Of a DNA stretch of 64,000 bases, positions 29,233-39,118 are shown in pieces. The DNA lies in assembly GCA_000755425.1 (NCBI GenBank), contig BBMT01000001.1, forward strand, positions 620,001-684,000, read 5' to 3'. Below the pieces are notes generated by a model. It ran no database searches, had not been told where the DNA came from, and was given only the letters and a program-made list of their open reading frames with translations. How positions within the stretch are numbered: the stretch's first letter is position 1; each line of letters begins with the position of its first letter. Both the position numbers and the translations under genes were made by a program. The DNA is from Vibrio maritimus (GTDB lineage Bacteria; Pseudomonadota; Gammaproteobacteria; Enterobacterales; Vibrionaceae).

Positions 29233-30614
29233 CTAAGCGTTAGCCAGAGTGAGATTGTTCATCCAGTAGCGTTTGAGGTAACGATGGAAGCAAAGTGAAA
29301 ACTTCACCACTTCTTCAAATAGCATACACGCGTAGACCCATTTAAAATCCACTCCAAGAACAAAAGCAGCGCTTGCTGTTAATGGTAAGCCCACCATCCA
29401 CATTGCAATGAAGTCCATGCGTAAACAGAACTTATTGTCACCACCTGCTCGCAGTATACCGTTAATGATGATCATGTTGAGCATTCGCAGCCAAATGGCT
29501 CCGCACAAAATGGCCATTGCAGGCGAAGCGATTGGGTAAAGCTCAGCAGTATCTAGGTTTAGCCAAGATAGAATGTTTTCACGCCCTAGCAGGAGACCGC
29601 AGCCAATCACAAGGCCAAATACCAATACAGCTTTGATGAAGGTTTGAGACATACTGAACGCCTGTTCAAACTCGTCTCGACCTAAAGATTGGCCAAGTAA
29701 TATCGAGCAGGCAACAGAGATACCGAAGAACAGTGAGTAACAGAGTGACTCAAACGGCCCCATCATGCTAAATACAGCAAGTTCAGTCGTTCCCATATGG
29801 CCAAAAATCACTTGATACATCAGCGTGCCCATTGCCCACAAAACCGCATTTAATGTGGTTGGAACGGCTAGTGATTTATAAGAGTTCCAAAGACGTGTTG
29901 TATTCTCTAGTACTTGCTCGGTAATTAACCAATGACGGCGTAGATTTAAGTAGCTCCATATAAACAGGACTTGGAGAAGTCGAGAAATGGTCGTTGCCAA
30001 TGCGGCACCTGCTACTCCCATTGCCGGAACTCCCCAGCCACCTTTAATAAGCCAAAAGTTAAGTGCGATATTAATGGCGATGGTCAAAGCGCCAAGTACA
30101 AGAGGTGTAACGGCATCACCTGAAGAACGCATCGCAGATTCTGCTACTATCACGATATGAGTCAGGATCAGAACGGGAAATGCATACCATAGGTAAGTGG
30201 CACCAAGTTCAATAACGCGGCCATCTGTAGTTTGCAGCATCATGATATAACTTGAGAATAGCGTAATTACCAATGTAACTGGGACAAGCAATTTGGCACC
30301 AAAGACCATAGAGAGTCGAGTGATGGTATTGGCGCTGGTTTTATCACCACGGCCCCAATATTGAGCACAAGTACACCGTTCGCAGACGCCATGCCCGCCA
30401 TTATCATGATTGCAACAAAATGCCACTTAGACGCGATACCTACAGCAGCGGTCGCTTCCTTACCAATATCACTCACCATGAGTACATCAGCCAATGCCAA
30501 AATAGCCACGAGTGCACTTTGAATAGCAACTGGGAAACCGAGTTTTACAACGGCGGACAAGAGTTGATTTGAAGCCATACCGTTAGATGACTTATGATGG
30601 TGTTGAGTTGTCAT
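29233..30614 (-). CDS. MATE family efflux transporter, one frameshift
   Basis: A twelve-helix multidrug and toxic compound extrusion protein of about 460 residues, driven by Na+ or H+. N-terminal helix features (KLGFPVAIQSALVAILALADVLMV) and SANGVLVL followed by QYWGRGD are typical. The frame slips near 30366; one added base joins the two halves (VLVLQYWGRGDKTSANT). The start at 30614 follows GGGAGGCAGCC. It is divergent from an AraC-type regulator 116 bases away, which probably controls it. The substrate cannot be read from the sequence. Confidence 0.87.
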
Positions 30615-30730
30615 GGCTGCCTCCCAGTTAAGTGAACTAGAAAAAGTTAAGTGAATTAATGTAAAGAAAATCACGGAATGTGACTGGGTTGGAATCGTGG
30701 CTAATATAAAAAAAACGGCATTGTGAAACC

Positions 30731-31636
30731 ATGTTCAAAAATAGACAAAACCTGTGCAAATCCGTCATTGATCAATTTGACAGCAAAACAGAGTGGTTAG
30801 ACGAAGTTTATTTGTCTGAACACTGTGATGAGCGATTCTTATCTGCCAGTGATGTGCCCGAATTTGCTGCTGAAGATATTTTTATGGCTGGAATGGCCAA
30901 CCTATTAGATGGCTACCATGTTGAGCGTAAGGGGGTGGATGTCCACACCATCCTCTTTACCATTGAAGGGGGAGGCGTACTGATCACGGAAACAGAAGTG
31001 CTTGCGATAGAGCCTTATTCAATAGTGGTCCTGCCTGCAAATACCTCGTTCCGATTTGAAATCAATCCTCAGTATAAGCATTGGCGTATGATTTGGTTTT
31101 TGCCCAAACCGACACAGCGTTGGACTCTGTTTGCAAAGATTGGGCAAAAGGTATTACCTTTTAACGGCTGCGAGCGGATTTGGGCACTGATTACCTTACT
31201 GTATGTTGAGATAGGCGGGCGCTCGAGCTACCGTAAGTTGTTGGTCAGTGAACTCTGTCGTTTGATTACAGGGTTTGAATCTCAAACAAATGACTCAACA
31301 GTGAGAGTGCAAGCTTTGTTTGCTCAGATAGAAGGGCAACTGCACCTCCCGTGGACGGTCAAAGATATGGCGACAAAAGCTTACTTGAGTGAGGAGCAGC
31401 TTGCGAGAATCAGTAAGCAACTGTACGGAGTTTCTCCAAGAGCTAGACTGATTAACTTAAGAATGGAAAAAGCCTGCGACCTTCTAGAAAACAACGATTG
31501 GTCGGTATCGATGATTGCAGAACGATTAGGTTACCGAGACCCGTTCAACTTTACCCATCGCTTTACAAAACAGGTCGGCTGTTCACCTTCTGCTTATCGA
31601 AAGCAAAAATTATCCAGACCGACCTTTGATAAATAG
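30731..31636 (+). CDS. AraC family transcriptional regulator
   Basis: A 301-residue regulator. The N-terminal region contains a cupin-type sensor (HTILFTIEGGGVLIT; VVLPANTSF). The C-terminal 100 residues are the AraC double helix-turn-helix, with AYLSEEQLARISKQLYGVSP and the second signature AERLGYRDPFNFTHRFTKQVGCSPSAYR. It is divergent from the MATE pump and is the obvious candidate to regulate it, in response to a small ligand bound by the cupin. Confidence 0.9.
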   Translation: MFKNRQNLCKSVIDQFDSKTEWLDEVYLSEHCDERFLSASDVPEFAAEDIFMAGMANLLDGYHVERKGVDVHTILFTIEGGGVLITETEVLAIEPYSIVVLPANTSFRFEINPQYKHWRMIWFLPKPTQRWTLFAKIGQKVLPFNGCERIWALITLLYVEIGGRSSYRKLLVSELCRLITGFESQTNDSTVRVQALFAQIEGQLHLPWTVKDMATKAYLSEEQLARISKQLYGVSPRARLINLRMEKACDLLENNDWSVSMIAERLGYRDPFNFTHRFTKQVGCSPSAYRKQKLSRPTFDK

Positions 31637-31665
31637 CATTTGGCAGCGAGTGCTTTGAAGGTTAA

Positions 31666-32102
31666 CTAGCCTTTTAGCAGTGCCTGATTGAGCCATTGAT
31701 CAAACTGAGATTTCGGCAATGCCCCATTTATGGTATCGATTCTTTGACCGCCTTTAAATACCATGATGGTTGGGATACTACGGATTTGAAACTGCGCTGC
31801 GAGTTGTTGTTGTGCTTCGGTATCAATTTTGACAAAACGGACATCGCCTTGGCGTTCTTCCGCAACTTGCTGGAATACAGGCGCAAAACCCACGCATGGA
31901 TTGCACCATGTTGCCCAGAAGTCGACCACAATTGGCTGTTCGCTATTCAACAACGTTGAGAAGTTATCTGAAGTGCCTTCAACTGGCGCACCATCAAGAA
32001 GAGGGGACTTACAACGACCACAGTTTGGTGCTTCGGCAATTCTATCGACAGGTAGTCGATTCATCCCTGGCAATGTGGACAGCGGGTGGTGATAGTAGAC
32101 AT
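31666..32102 (-). CDS. trxC: Thioredoxin 2 (TrxC), one frameshift
   Basis: A cytosolic thioredoxin of 145 residues after correction. The N-terminus has two CxxC pairs (CPHC and CGRC), the zinc-binding extension specific to TrxC. The redox site reads WCNPC rather than the common WCGPC. As written the frame starts inside the zinc domain at 32073. One extra base at the CCC run 32065-32067 joins it to a good start at 32102 (MSTITTRCPHCQG). It is divergent from fabH2, the same pairing as in V. cholerae chromosome 2. Confidence 0.9.
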
Positions 32103-32317
32103 GACGTTTTCTCCTGTTGTTTTTATTTACAGACGAGCGAGCACTTAGGTTAGGAGGTTGAAATTTACAAATCAGACTTCTTTGAACCAGTGAATGTGAG
32201 TATACTCAGTCGTCTATAGTCAAGATAAGCAAGAAATTATCCCTCTCTATTATAACTTAGTGATTGATATGGCTTGTTTATCTTGATTGGCGAAAACTAT
32301 AAGAAAATAGGTACACA

Positions 32318-33406
32318 ATGACAACTTTTTACGCCGAAATTACTGGGTGGGGTAAGTGCCTTCCACCAGCAATTCTCTCAAACCATGACCTCAGCACAGT
32401 AATGGAAACGTCAGACGAGTGGATTCGCACTCGTACCGGTATTGAAAATCGCCGTATTAGCCATGTCAACACATCTGATATGGCGACAGTAGCGGCGAAA
32501 CACGCAATGGCGTGTGCAGGTATCACGGCCGATGAGGTTGATCTGATTATCGTTGCAACGTGTTCACCTGACTCGTTGATCCCAAATACTGCATCGCGTG
32601 TTCAACAGAACTTAGGCGTTCCAGCAGCAGCGGCTTTTGACCTTAATGCGGCATGTACAGGTTTTGTTTATGGCCTAGAAACCGCAACTAAACTGATTCA
32701 GTCTGGCAACTATCGCAACGCGATCGTTATCGGTGCGGAACGCCTTTCTTTCTTTATTGACTGGACTGAGCGTGACACAGCCGTATTGTTTGGTGACGGT
32801 GCAGGTGCTGCGGTACTCACAAGAACTGAGCAAAAAGTTGGTTTGCAAGATGCACAAATCGGCTGTGATGCGAAAGGCCGTGATATTCTCGCCGTGCCTA
32901 AGTTCGGTACCTCTATGGAGCGTTTTGCAGCAGATAACGGCTACTTTGAGTTTGACTTCATCGGTAAAGAAATCTTTAAACGTGCAGTAAAAGGCATGGG
33001 AGCAGCAGCGAACACGGTTCTATCTCGTTCTAATCTGACAAAAGATGACATTGATGTTGTGATTCCGCACCAAGCAAACATTCGTATCATTCAAACACTT
33101 TGTGATTTGTCTGGCATTGACCAAGAGAAAGCGTTTGTAAACATTCAAAACTACGGCAATACCTCTGCAGCGACAGTGCCAATCGCACTTTGTGAAGCAC
33201 TTGAGCAGGGTAAGATTAAGCCAAACGACGATCTCCTGTTAGCAGCTTTCGGTGCAGGTCTAACATGGGGCGCTGGCCACATTAAGTGGGGTGAGCGAGT
33301 AACACCTGTTGATACCAGTGATGCGGCATTGCCAGCATGTGAAGCGTCTGCACTTGAGCTTATGGCAACTGCGATTGAGCATTGTAAAAACAAGCCGAGT
33401 AAATAG
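32318..33406 (+). CDS. fabH2: 3-oxoacyl-ACP synthase III, second copy type (FabH2)
   Basis: A 362-residue ketoacyl-ACP synthase III that starts fatty acid chains by condensing acyl-CoA with malonyl-ACP. The triad is intact: Cys113 (AACTGF), His251 (IPHQAN) and Asn281 (NYGNTSAA). It is longer than the housekeeping FabH (about 317) and carries a C-terminal tail of about 35 residues. Vibrio species often have a second FabH on chromosome 2, here beside trxC. The housekeeping copy would be in the fab cluster elsewhere. It has its own terminator. Confidence 0.9.
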   Translation: MTTFYAEITGWGKCLPPAILSNHDLSTVMETSDEWIRTRTGIENRRISHVNTSDMATVAAKHAMACAGITADEVDLIIVATCSPDSLIPNTASRVQQNLGVPAAAAFDLNAACTGFVYGLETATKLIQSGNYRNAIVIGAERLSFFIDWTERDTAVLFGDGAGAAVLTRTEQKVGLQDAQIGCDAKGRDILAVPKFGTSMERFAADNGYFEFDFIGKEIFKRAVKGMGAAANTVLSRSNLTKDDIDVVIPHQANIRIIQTLCDLSGIDQEKAFVNIQNYGNTSAATVPIALCEALEQGKIKPNDDLLLAAFGAGLTWGAGHIKWGERVTPVDTSDAALPACEASALELMATAIEHCKNKPSK

Positions 33407-33422
33407 CACTTAACTAAATTGT

Positions 33423-33454
33423 AAAAAGGCCAGCTCGTTAACGAGCTGGCCTTT
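33423..33454. terminator. Terminator after fabH2
   Basis: AAAAGGCCAGCTCG-TTAA-CGAGCTGGCCTTT is a nearly perfect long stem, 17 bases after fabH2 and 35 bases before the convergent lipoprotein gene end; it is usable in both directions. Confidence 0.92.
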
Positions 33455-33488
33455 CTTTTATCACGAGTACTTTCTGTTGTTACGGATA

Positions 33489-33744
33489 TCAGTTTTCTTG
33501 TTGATTACGTTTCTCGTAGAAATCCCAAACTGTATAACGTTCTTCTTCCGATAACACACAGTAAGGAACGCGTTTACCGTTTTCCGTCACGCGCTCTAGC
33601 TTGTGGCCTTGTTCAACACAATAGACATAAGCAGGATCACTCTCTACAGTGATTTCGTCCACATCATACTTATCCGGTTCACTGGCACAGCCTGCTAGAA
33701 TGCCCACTGCTACAGCGCCAATCATCCATTGTACTTTTTTTCAT
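33489..33744 (-). CDS. Small DUF333-type lipoprotein, one frameshift
   Basis: An outer-membrane lipoprotein of about 84 residues. The lipobox is LAGC and the mature part has YCVEQGHKLE and VPYCVL, the cysteine pattern of the DUF333 (putative hemolysin) family. As written the frame starts at 33725. A better start is the ATG at 33744, which follows TAGGAGAAAT, but a run of seven A (33735-33741) shifts the frame; six A would give MKKVQWMIGAVAV. This is one of the few insertions among the frame errors in this window. Function unknown. Confidence 0.75.
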
Positions 33745-33900
33745 TATTTCTCCTAGTTGGAAGTTAGGCTTTCGGTTAAGTGTAGGAGATTTCTAACAAA
33801 AAGTGTTTTGATTTGGTCAAATTATCGATAAATTCGCCAAATAATCCTTGTGAATGCTCACTTGTTCCCAGAATTCCTACAAATGCTTGATTTAAAGTCG

Positions 33901-35357
33901 TTAAATGTACTTGTTCCCTTCACCAAAACGATAAATTAATCGTGTGCCCCAAAGGCGATCACGAGCGCCTGTATTTCGGTGATAGTTGTACTTCCAATCT
34001 GCTTGAAGTGCCCAATTCGCATTCAATGTGTAATGGACGCCGGTACCAATATTCCATTGAAGTTTTTTGGTATCGCGATCCTTGTCGATCATCGCTTCAC
34101 CAACCCTGCATTCAGATAAGGCTTAAACGCGTTGTTTTCGAATAGGTAATATTGAACGTCGAAGCTGTAGTTCTCATAGATATGCTTCTGGTTGTCTGTA
34201 GTAGACTCGTAATTACCTTGCATATAGCCAAGTCGTGCGGAGAATTGATTGGTAAAGTACAAACCTAATGTGAAGGCTGGCGCAAAATCATTTTTCAGAT
34301 TGCGCTCTTCATCAAGCTGCGGATAGGCGAAGCCCGCGCTTACCCCAACAATACCGTAAGTGACGGGATCGTCGGTATGTTGCTGGTAACTTTTTCTCTG
34401 ACGGCGCTTTTAAGCCATCAGCGGTTTCGCCAGCACCAAATGCGTACTGTACCTGCATTTGATATTTGGTTTCGACATCACCATTACGCAGAACATTTGA
34501 ATGCACACCAACGAAACCCGTACCTGCTTTTACGATTTCTTTGCCTGCGATGTTATTGACGCCGCGGCCTAAACTGTCCACCGGATCGAGGAAGAACAGT
34601 GCAGTTGAGCCAAGTGCATCAGAGCCCATTACCGTACCGCCTCTTAAACGGATCTCTTTTTCTTTGTTAAAAGCCCACTCACCATAGACCCAACCGAGTG
34701 TTGGTGTGACGACTAAGTCTTGAATCGATGGCACCTCAGCGAAGGCTTCTATACCGTATTCCCAGTAGAAGGTCGACATCAATGTCGAATACATAAATGC
34801 ATCCCACTGACGATAACCCGACTTACGGGCTGCTTGATAGTAAACGCCGCCAAAATAAGGGTGTCCAACGTAGTTAATCAAGTGATCATCACGATCCCAA
34901 ACAGGTCCGGATCGCACGTTATCCCACCACTTGTTCATCAGCTTAATGTCTTGTTTTTCCCAGTTGGTGATTGATTCGGGCATCAAAGCCAATACGCCAG
35001 CAACACCAACACCGTAACCAAAAATGGATTTCGTTTGAGACCAAAGTCTTGCGCTGTCTTCACCGTTTTGCGGGTTGAAGAGGGAAACACGATAAGGCGA
35101 TTCGTAAAAGTCGATTTGAGTGAGGTTGTCATCTTGCCTCAGCTCTTCAAACTAGTGTTAGTTGAAATCGAGCGATAACCAAGAGAATTCATTGAATCTT
35201 GGTGAGAGGCATTGAGCTGCTGTTCGGTGAGCGTTTCGTCGTAGCGTGTCGCTTGTTCAAGGAGATCCGCTTCAGTTACCGTGGTATTGGATGCGTCTGC
35301 AAGAGCAACATCAGTGGTAGATAAAGCGGCTGCGAAGAAAAAAGTGCTTGGTTTCAT
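33901..35357 (-). CDS. DUF3943 outer-membrane protein, three frameshifts
   Basis: A protein of about 486 residues with a signal peptide, a DUF3943 region (VGHPYFGGVYYQAARKSGY; FYWEYGIEAF; DLVVTPTLGW) and a C-terminal beta-barrel ending in RLIYRFGEGNKYI. Three single-base losses break it: near the AAA at 35149-35151, the T-run 34391-34395 and the CCC at 34104-34106. Adding one base at each gives one continuous, family-like protein (for example EELRQDDNLTQIDFYESPY after the first). Three hits in one gene could mean a real pseudogene, but all are short homopolymers as elsewhere in the window. Function unknown. Confidence 0.72.
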
Positions 35358-35540
35358 AATAATTGGGATATTTTTAGGTGTTATGTCTATTATTGCCTAA
35401 CATCCCTTTAAGCGAGGTGAGGATGTTAACATTCTGGTAAATGATTGTCTCATCTCATTTGATAAGAAACTGAGATTGAACTGTAACTTGATATTTTTGT
35501 GGTAAACTTCACGAAAAATAGACCAACTCAGAGCAAGACT

Positions 35541-36059
35541 ATGAGACAACTCACTACATCCATTCACCCAGATATCTCCCATCTTGATAACAAGAGCATC
35601 GTAAAAAGAAACGCAACTCGTGCAATAGTTGTAGATGGTGAAGATATTCTGCTCCTCTATACTGAGCGCTATCATGATTATTCTCTTCCGGGTGGCGGTA
35701 TAGATGACGGAGAGGACGTTATTGCTGGTTTAGTTCGCGAGTTAGAAGAAGAAACGGGCGCGCAAAACATCCACGGGATTAAACCGTTTGGCATATATGA
35801 AGAGTTTCGTCCTTGGTACAAAGACGATGCGGACGTAATGCATATGATTTCATTTTGTTACTCTTGCAAAGTAGACCGTGAGCTTGGCGAGACCGCTTAT
35901 GAAGACTACGAAGTTAAAAATGGTATGAAGCCAGTCTGGGTTAACATTCATGAAGCAATAGCTTTCAATGAAAAAACTATTGCAGAGAGCGATAAGAAAG
36001 GCATGAGTATCGAGCGAGAAACGTATCTACTGCATTTGATCGCCAAAGAAATGCTCTAG
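35541..36059 (+). CDS. Nudix hydrolase
   Basis: A 172-residue Nudix pyrophosphohydrolase. The Nudix box is complete (GGGIDDGEDVIAGLVRELEE followed by ETG) near residues 54-76. The rest has no extra domain. The start at 35541 is preferred over an in-frame ATG 42 bases upstream, because MRQLTT follows an AGAGC site. Substrate unknown; many relatives clear modified nucleotides or nucleoside diphosphate derivatives. It lies 20 bases before the potassium channel gene and is probably co-transcribed. Confidence 0.87.
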   Translation: MRQLTTSIHPDISHLDNKSIVKRNATRAIVVDGEDILLLYTERYHDYSLPGGGIDDGEDVIAGLVRELEEETGAQNIHGIKPFGIYEEFRPWYKDDADVMHMISFCYSCKVDRELGETAYEDYEVKNGMKPVWVNIHEAIAFNEKTIAESDKKGMSIERETYLLHLIAKEML

Positions 36060-36079
36060 AGTAAGGAGATTACCATTTC

Positions 36080-36739
36080 ATGAAATTGATGAGTAAAGAC
36101 GATAACTTTTTCTTTTTACTTGGGTCATTATTGGTGCTGTTCTTTTTGAGTGCCGTAGTGCATCAGTTTAAAGATGATGCTCAGGACTATGTACTGGCTT
36201 TGATCATTCTTTGCATGAGTACTTCGATCGTTGGCGTACATAGGAAGCAAACCTTCTACCGCTCTTGGTATGCAGTGATGATCACCGTGGCAGTAACATC
36301 AGGTGTATTTTCACTGTTTGAAGACTATGACCTTTCTTTAGTGACACTTTTTGCTTTGTTGTTTTTCGTGTTAGCTCAGACGTTTTCAGCGCTAAAACAA
36401 GTCATCATGCCGAAACAAGTGACGCTCAATCAGATTGTTGGCTCGATATGCGTTTACCTACTGTTTGGTCTCTCATTCTCGTTCATTTATCTAATTCAAC
36501 TAGAGCTTTTCATAGAACCATTCAATGGTTTAGAGGCGAAGCCATGGTTGGATAATCTGTTCGATGTGATTTACTTTAGTTTTATCACACTTACAACGGT
36601 GGGCTATGGTGATATTTCACCTGCTCTGGCCATTCCACGTTTCTTCGTATTCTTAGAGTCAATTACTGGTAGTTTCTACCTCGCCATTATGGTTGCGAGC
36701 TTAGTGAGTAGTCATTTAGCCCAAAAAGAGACGCAGTAG
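36080..36739 (+). CDS. Two-pore-helix-type potassium channel
   Basis: A 219-residue inner-membrane protein with about six helices, the last pair flanking a potassium selectivity filter (TLTTVGYGDIS, residues about 169-179). There is no cytosolic RCK domain. The pore pair matches the Ion_trans_2 family, and the preceding helices lack the arginine ladder of voltage sensors. It should conduct K+. AAGGAG lies 11 bases before the start. It follows the Nudix gene. Confidence 0.85.
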   Translation: MKLMSKDDNFFFLLGSLLVLFFLSAVVHQFKDDAQDYVLALIILCMSTSIVGVHRKQTFYRSWYAVMITVAVTSGVFSLFEDYDLSLVTLFALLFFVLAQTFSALKQVIMPKQVTLNQIVGSICVYLLFGLSFSFIYLIQLELFIEPFNGLEAKPWLDNLFDVIYFSFITLTTVGYGDISPALAIPRFFVFLESITGSFYLAIMVASLVSSHLAQKETQ

Positions 36740-36824
36740 AGTTTTCTACAGTCACCAAACTTGTCTTAAATCGAGCAGCGACTTGCTGCTCGAGCCATCT
36801 CAGCTCGTCGCATCGGCATAGCAT

Positions 36825-37286
36825 CTATGGTCTTTTTGACTGAATCCAGTTAGTCGTTGGACCCCAACGTAATTTCTCTGTGCCATCTTTGCCAATCAAA
36901 ACGGCAGTATGGTCACCGTCGCGAATGTCGTACATCTTAACGAGTTTGTTGTAATCAAAGGTGTCTTTTACCCAGCCTGGGGATGAAAACCCATCTTTTG
37001 TCATCACCATGGTGACGACGTCTCGTTCGTCGAGAGCGCATTCATTGATGAGTGTTCCTAACAGGAACTCGTCCACAAGCACATCCTTGCTGGGTGCAAA
37101 ATACATAACACTCCGGTGCGACAATCCTTGATAGTAACCGCTACTGTGAGGGTCTATTACTTGCTGCTCACTGTGATAACTACCATGGGGGTCAACATCA
37201 CCACGTTGTTTTTTCGCGTATTCTGGGTAGCCACACGCTGTGGCGCTAAACAGTGCCGTAAGGGCAACGATACCTATGCCTTTCAT
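36825..37286 (-). CDS. DUF4174 exported protein
   Basis: A 153-residue protein with a signal peptide whose end reads TACG, a possible lipobox. The core (RSVMYFAPSKDVLVDEFL; ERDVVTMVM; HTAVLIGKDGTEKLRWG) is the thioredoxin-like DUF4174 domain, without a CxxC redox pair. It is likely periplasmic; function unknown. The start at 37286 is chosen over a longer frame because it begins the signal peptide and follows GGAGGCAATT. It is divergent from the NYN gene. Confidence 0.8.
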   Translation of the reverse strand: MKGIGIVALTALFSATACGYPEYAKKQRGDVDPHGSYHSEQQVIDPHSSGYYQGLSHRSVMYFAPSKDVLVDEFLLGTLINECALDERDVVTMVMTKDGFSSPGWVKDTFDYNKLVKMYDIRDGDHTAVLIGKDGTEKLRWGPTTNWIQSKRP

Positions 37287-37414
37287 AATTGCCTCCAAGC
37301 AAACAACCAAAAGGTTATACGTTAAGTTTAGCTACTGAGATTCGTCTCACTAAGTTCCACTTGCGGACAATATTTTTGATACACTGCCAGCATCATAAAA
37401 CGACAAACAATATT

Positions 37415-37897
37415 ATGAACTCAGCAGCTATTTTTGTGGACGTACAAAATGTCTACTACACCACCAGACAAGCGTTTGGCGCCCGCTTTGATTACAACGC
37501 GTTTTGGGCTTGGGCCAGTGAACGTTTTAACATTGAATCAGCGAGAGCTTATGCCATTGCTTCTCATGATCCAAAACAGAGACAGTTTCACCATATTTTG
37601 CGTGGCATCGGTTTTGATGTTCAGTTGAAGCCTTTTATCCAACGCTCTGACGGCAGCGCTAAAGGGGATTGGGATGTCGGTATTGCGCTTGATGTGTTTG
37701 AAATGGCCAGCGATGTCGAAAATGTGATTTTGCTCTCTGGTGATGGAGACTTTGAAGTTCTAGTCGATCGAATTCAGCAACGTTTTGGCTCTCGCGTTAC
37801 AGTGGTTGGTGTCGCAGACTTGACCGCCAATCATTTAATCGAAGCAGCAAATGAGTTTGTAGCGATAGAAGAGCCGTTTTTAATTGGTGCACGTTGA
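37415..37897 (+). CDS. NYN domain protein, LabA-like
   Basis: A 160-residue single-domain NYN (PIN-like) protein. The predicted nuclease acidic residues are in AIFVDVQNVYY (residues 5-15), KGDWDVGIALDV and LLSGDGDFEVLV. Members of the LabA/DUF88 group are putative ribonucleases; the target here is unknown. The start at 37415 gives the standard N-terminus. The YgbA-like gene starts 29 bases later on the same strand. Confidence 0.85.
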   Translation: MNSAAIFVDVQNVYYTTRQAFGARFDYNAFWAWASERFNIESARAYAIASHDPKQRQFHHILRGIGFDVQLKPFIQRSDGSAKGDWDVGIALDVFEMASDVENVILLSGDGDFEVLVDRIQQRFGSRVTVVGVADLTANHLIEAANEFVAIEEPFLIGAR

Positions 37898-37926
37898 TTT
37901 AGGATCTCTCACGGAAACAGTCTGCT

Positions 37927-38325
37927 ATGAAAAAAGCCAGTGACATTTTAGTTGGTGCGTTAGAAACTGAGTTTAAAACCGTCAAAGCCATGATGGAAAT
38001 TTATTGTAAACAGCAGCATGGCTCGAAAACGTTATGTCAGAGCTGTGCGGCGCTCCTTACTTACGCAGAAACAAAACTTGATCGCTGTCCTTATGGAGAA
38101 AGTAAGCCAACGTGTAATAAATGCCCAATCCATTGCTATAAGCCAGAACAAAAACAGCAGATGAAGGCTGTGATGCGATACGCAGGCCCCAGAATGTTAT
38201 TGCCGCATCCCATTTTGTCCATACGCCACCTCATTCACGAGCGACGTGATGTACCGTCAAAACCGGAGGCAGGCAGTTCGAACCGCGCACGCCGAAAAGC
38301 CAAGCGAGAAGATAAACTTAATTAG
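37927..38325 (+). CDS. YgbA-like nitrous oxide-stimulated promoter family protein
   Basis: A 132-residue cytosolic protein with a cysteine cluster (LCQSCAALLTYAETKLDRCPYG, then CNKCPIHCY), typical of the YgbA family. In enterobacteria ygbA is under NsrR control and helps survival of nitrosative stress. The cysteines suggest binding of a metal or iron-sulfur cluster. The basic C-terminus (NRARRKAKREDK) may bind nucleic acid. It is probably co-transcribed with the NYN gene. Its 3' end overlaps the convergent DUF3429 gene by 8 bases. Confidence 0.8.
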   Translation: MKKASDILVGALETEFKTVKAMMEIYCKQQHGSKTLCQSCAALLTYAETKLDRCPYGESKPTCNKCPIHCYKPEQKQQMKAVMRYAGPRMLLPHPILSIRHLIHERRDVPSKPEAGSSNRARRKAKREDKLN

Positions 38326-38785
38326 CACCCGCGAAGGCAATGATATGCGCTACCCCGACGCCGACAGTGAGATGGCTTCTTAATCGTTGGTAAGCTTTAG
38401 GAAACTCATTCCCTAGCGCATTAAGCTTGATCCTCTCGATTAACCAGACACACACGTAACCAGCAAGAGCGACAACAATTCCTAATCGAAATTGATCGGG
38501 CGTGATAACAATGACTAGCCAAGCCATTAAACAAATCAGGTTACTGAGCGTGAGAATGGGAAACGAGAGTTTATGTGAAGAGTGAGTGAGAGCATGAGAC
38601 CAAAGTATTCCACATAGAAAGCTCAAAATGATGGCGCTGTAAGAAAGGAATAACATTCTCGTGTTGGCACCCAGAAAAGTAGCTTCTGGGGTGAATGTGG
38701 CTATGCAAAGGCCAAATGGGATGAGACCAAGATAGCCAAGCCACGTCATTAAAGTGATGCTTCTGTCATGCGATGAGTTTTCCAT
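38318..38785 (-). CDS. DUF3429 membrane protein
   Basis: A 155-residue inner-membrane protein with about five helices (WLGYLGLIPFGLC; LSYSAIILSFLCGILWSHAL), typical of the DUF3429 family. Function unknown. It lies 13 bases after the corrected end of azlD on the same strand, so it may be the third gene of the azlC-azlD transcript. Confidence 0.82.
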   Translation of the reverse strand: MENSSHDRSITLMTWLGYLGLIPFGLCIATFTPEATFLGANTRMLFLSYSAIILSFLCGILWSHALTHSSHKLSFPILTLSNLICLMAWLVIVITPDQFRLGIVVALAGYVCVWLIERIKLNALGNEFPKAYQRLRSHLTVGVGVAHIIAFAGAN

Positions 38786-38798
38786 AACATCTCAGCGA

Positions 38799-39118
38799 TT
38801 AGTGGTTGAATACCCACAAGTTTAAGACGAGAAACACTAAGATGCTAACTATGGTCGTGATTAATACGTCTTTAATAATACGAGCTAAGACAATGGCAAA
38901 GGTCGCGGCGACAGATAAGGTAGGTTATCTGCCAGTACCAGCTCACCGTGAGGCAAAAATACAATTGGTCCCCAAATCGCAGTCAAAACCGCGGGGCTAG
39001 CATAGGCTAAAAATCGCTGGGCGCCACTACTAATACGAAGTGGCACTTTTGGTTCCAGAAACAAATAGCGGCTCAAAAATACGATGGCGGTTAACACCAC
39101 AATGATTAAGTAAGTCAT
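38799..39118 (-). CDS. azlD: AzlD-like branched-chain amino acid exporter subunit, one frameshift
   Basis: A small four-helix inner-membrane subunit (106 residues after correction) that works with AzlC to export branched-chain amino acids. The family motif LRYLFL-type (FLSRYLFLEPKVPL) and AVLTAIWGP are visible. The frame breaks near 38920; one added base restores AATFAIVLARIIKDVLITT and ends at 38799-38801. Uncorrected it ends at 38885 with a proline-rich nonsense tail. The start overlaps the azlC stop by four bases. Confidence 0.82.

Noticed and set aside
33901..35357. DUF3943 gene as a degraded pseudogene
   Set aside because: Each of the three breaks is repaired by one base in a short run and the sequence between is well preserved, as in the other affected genes.
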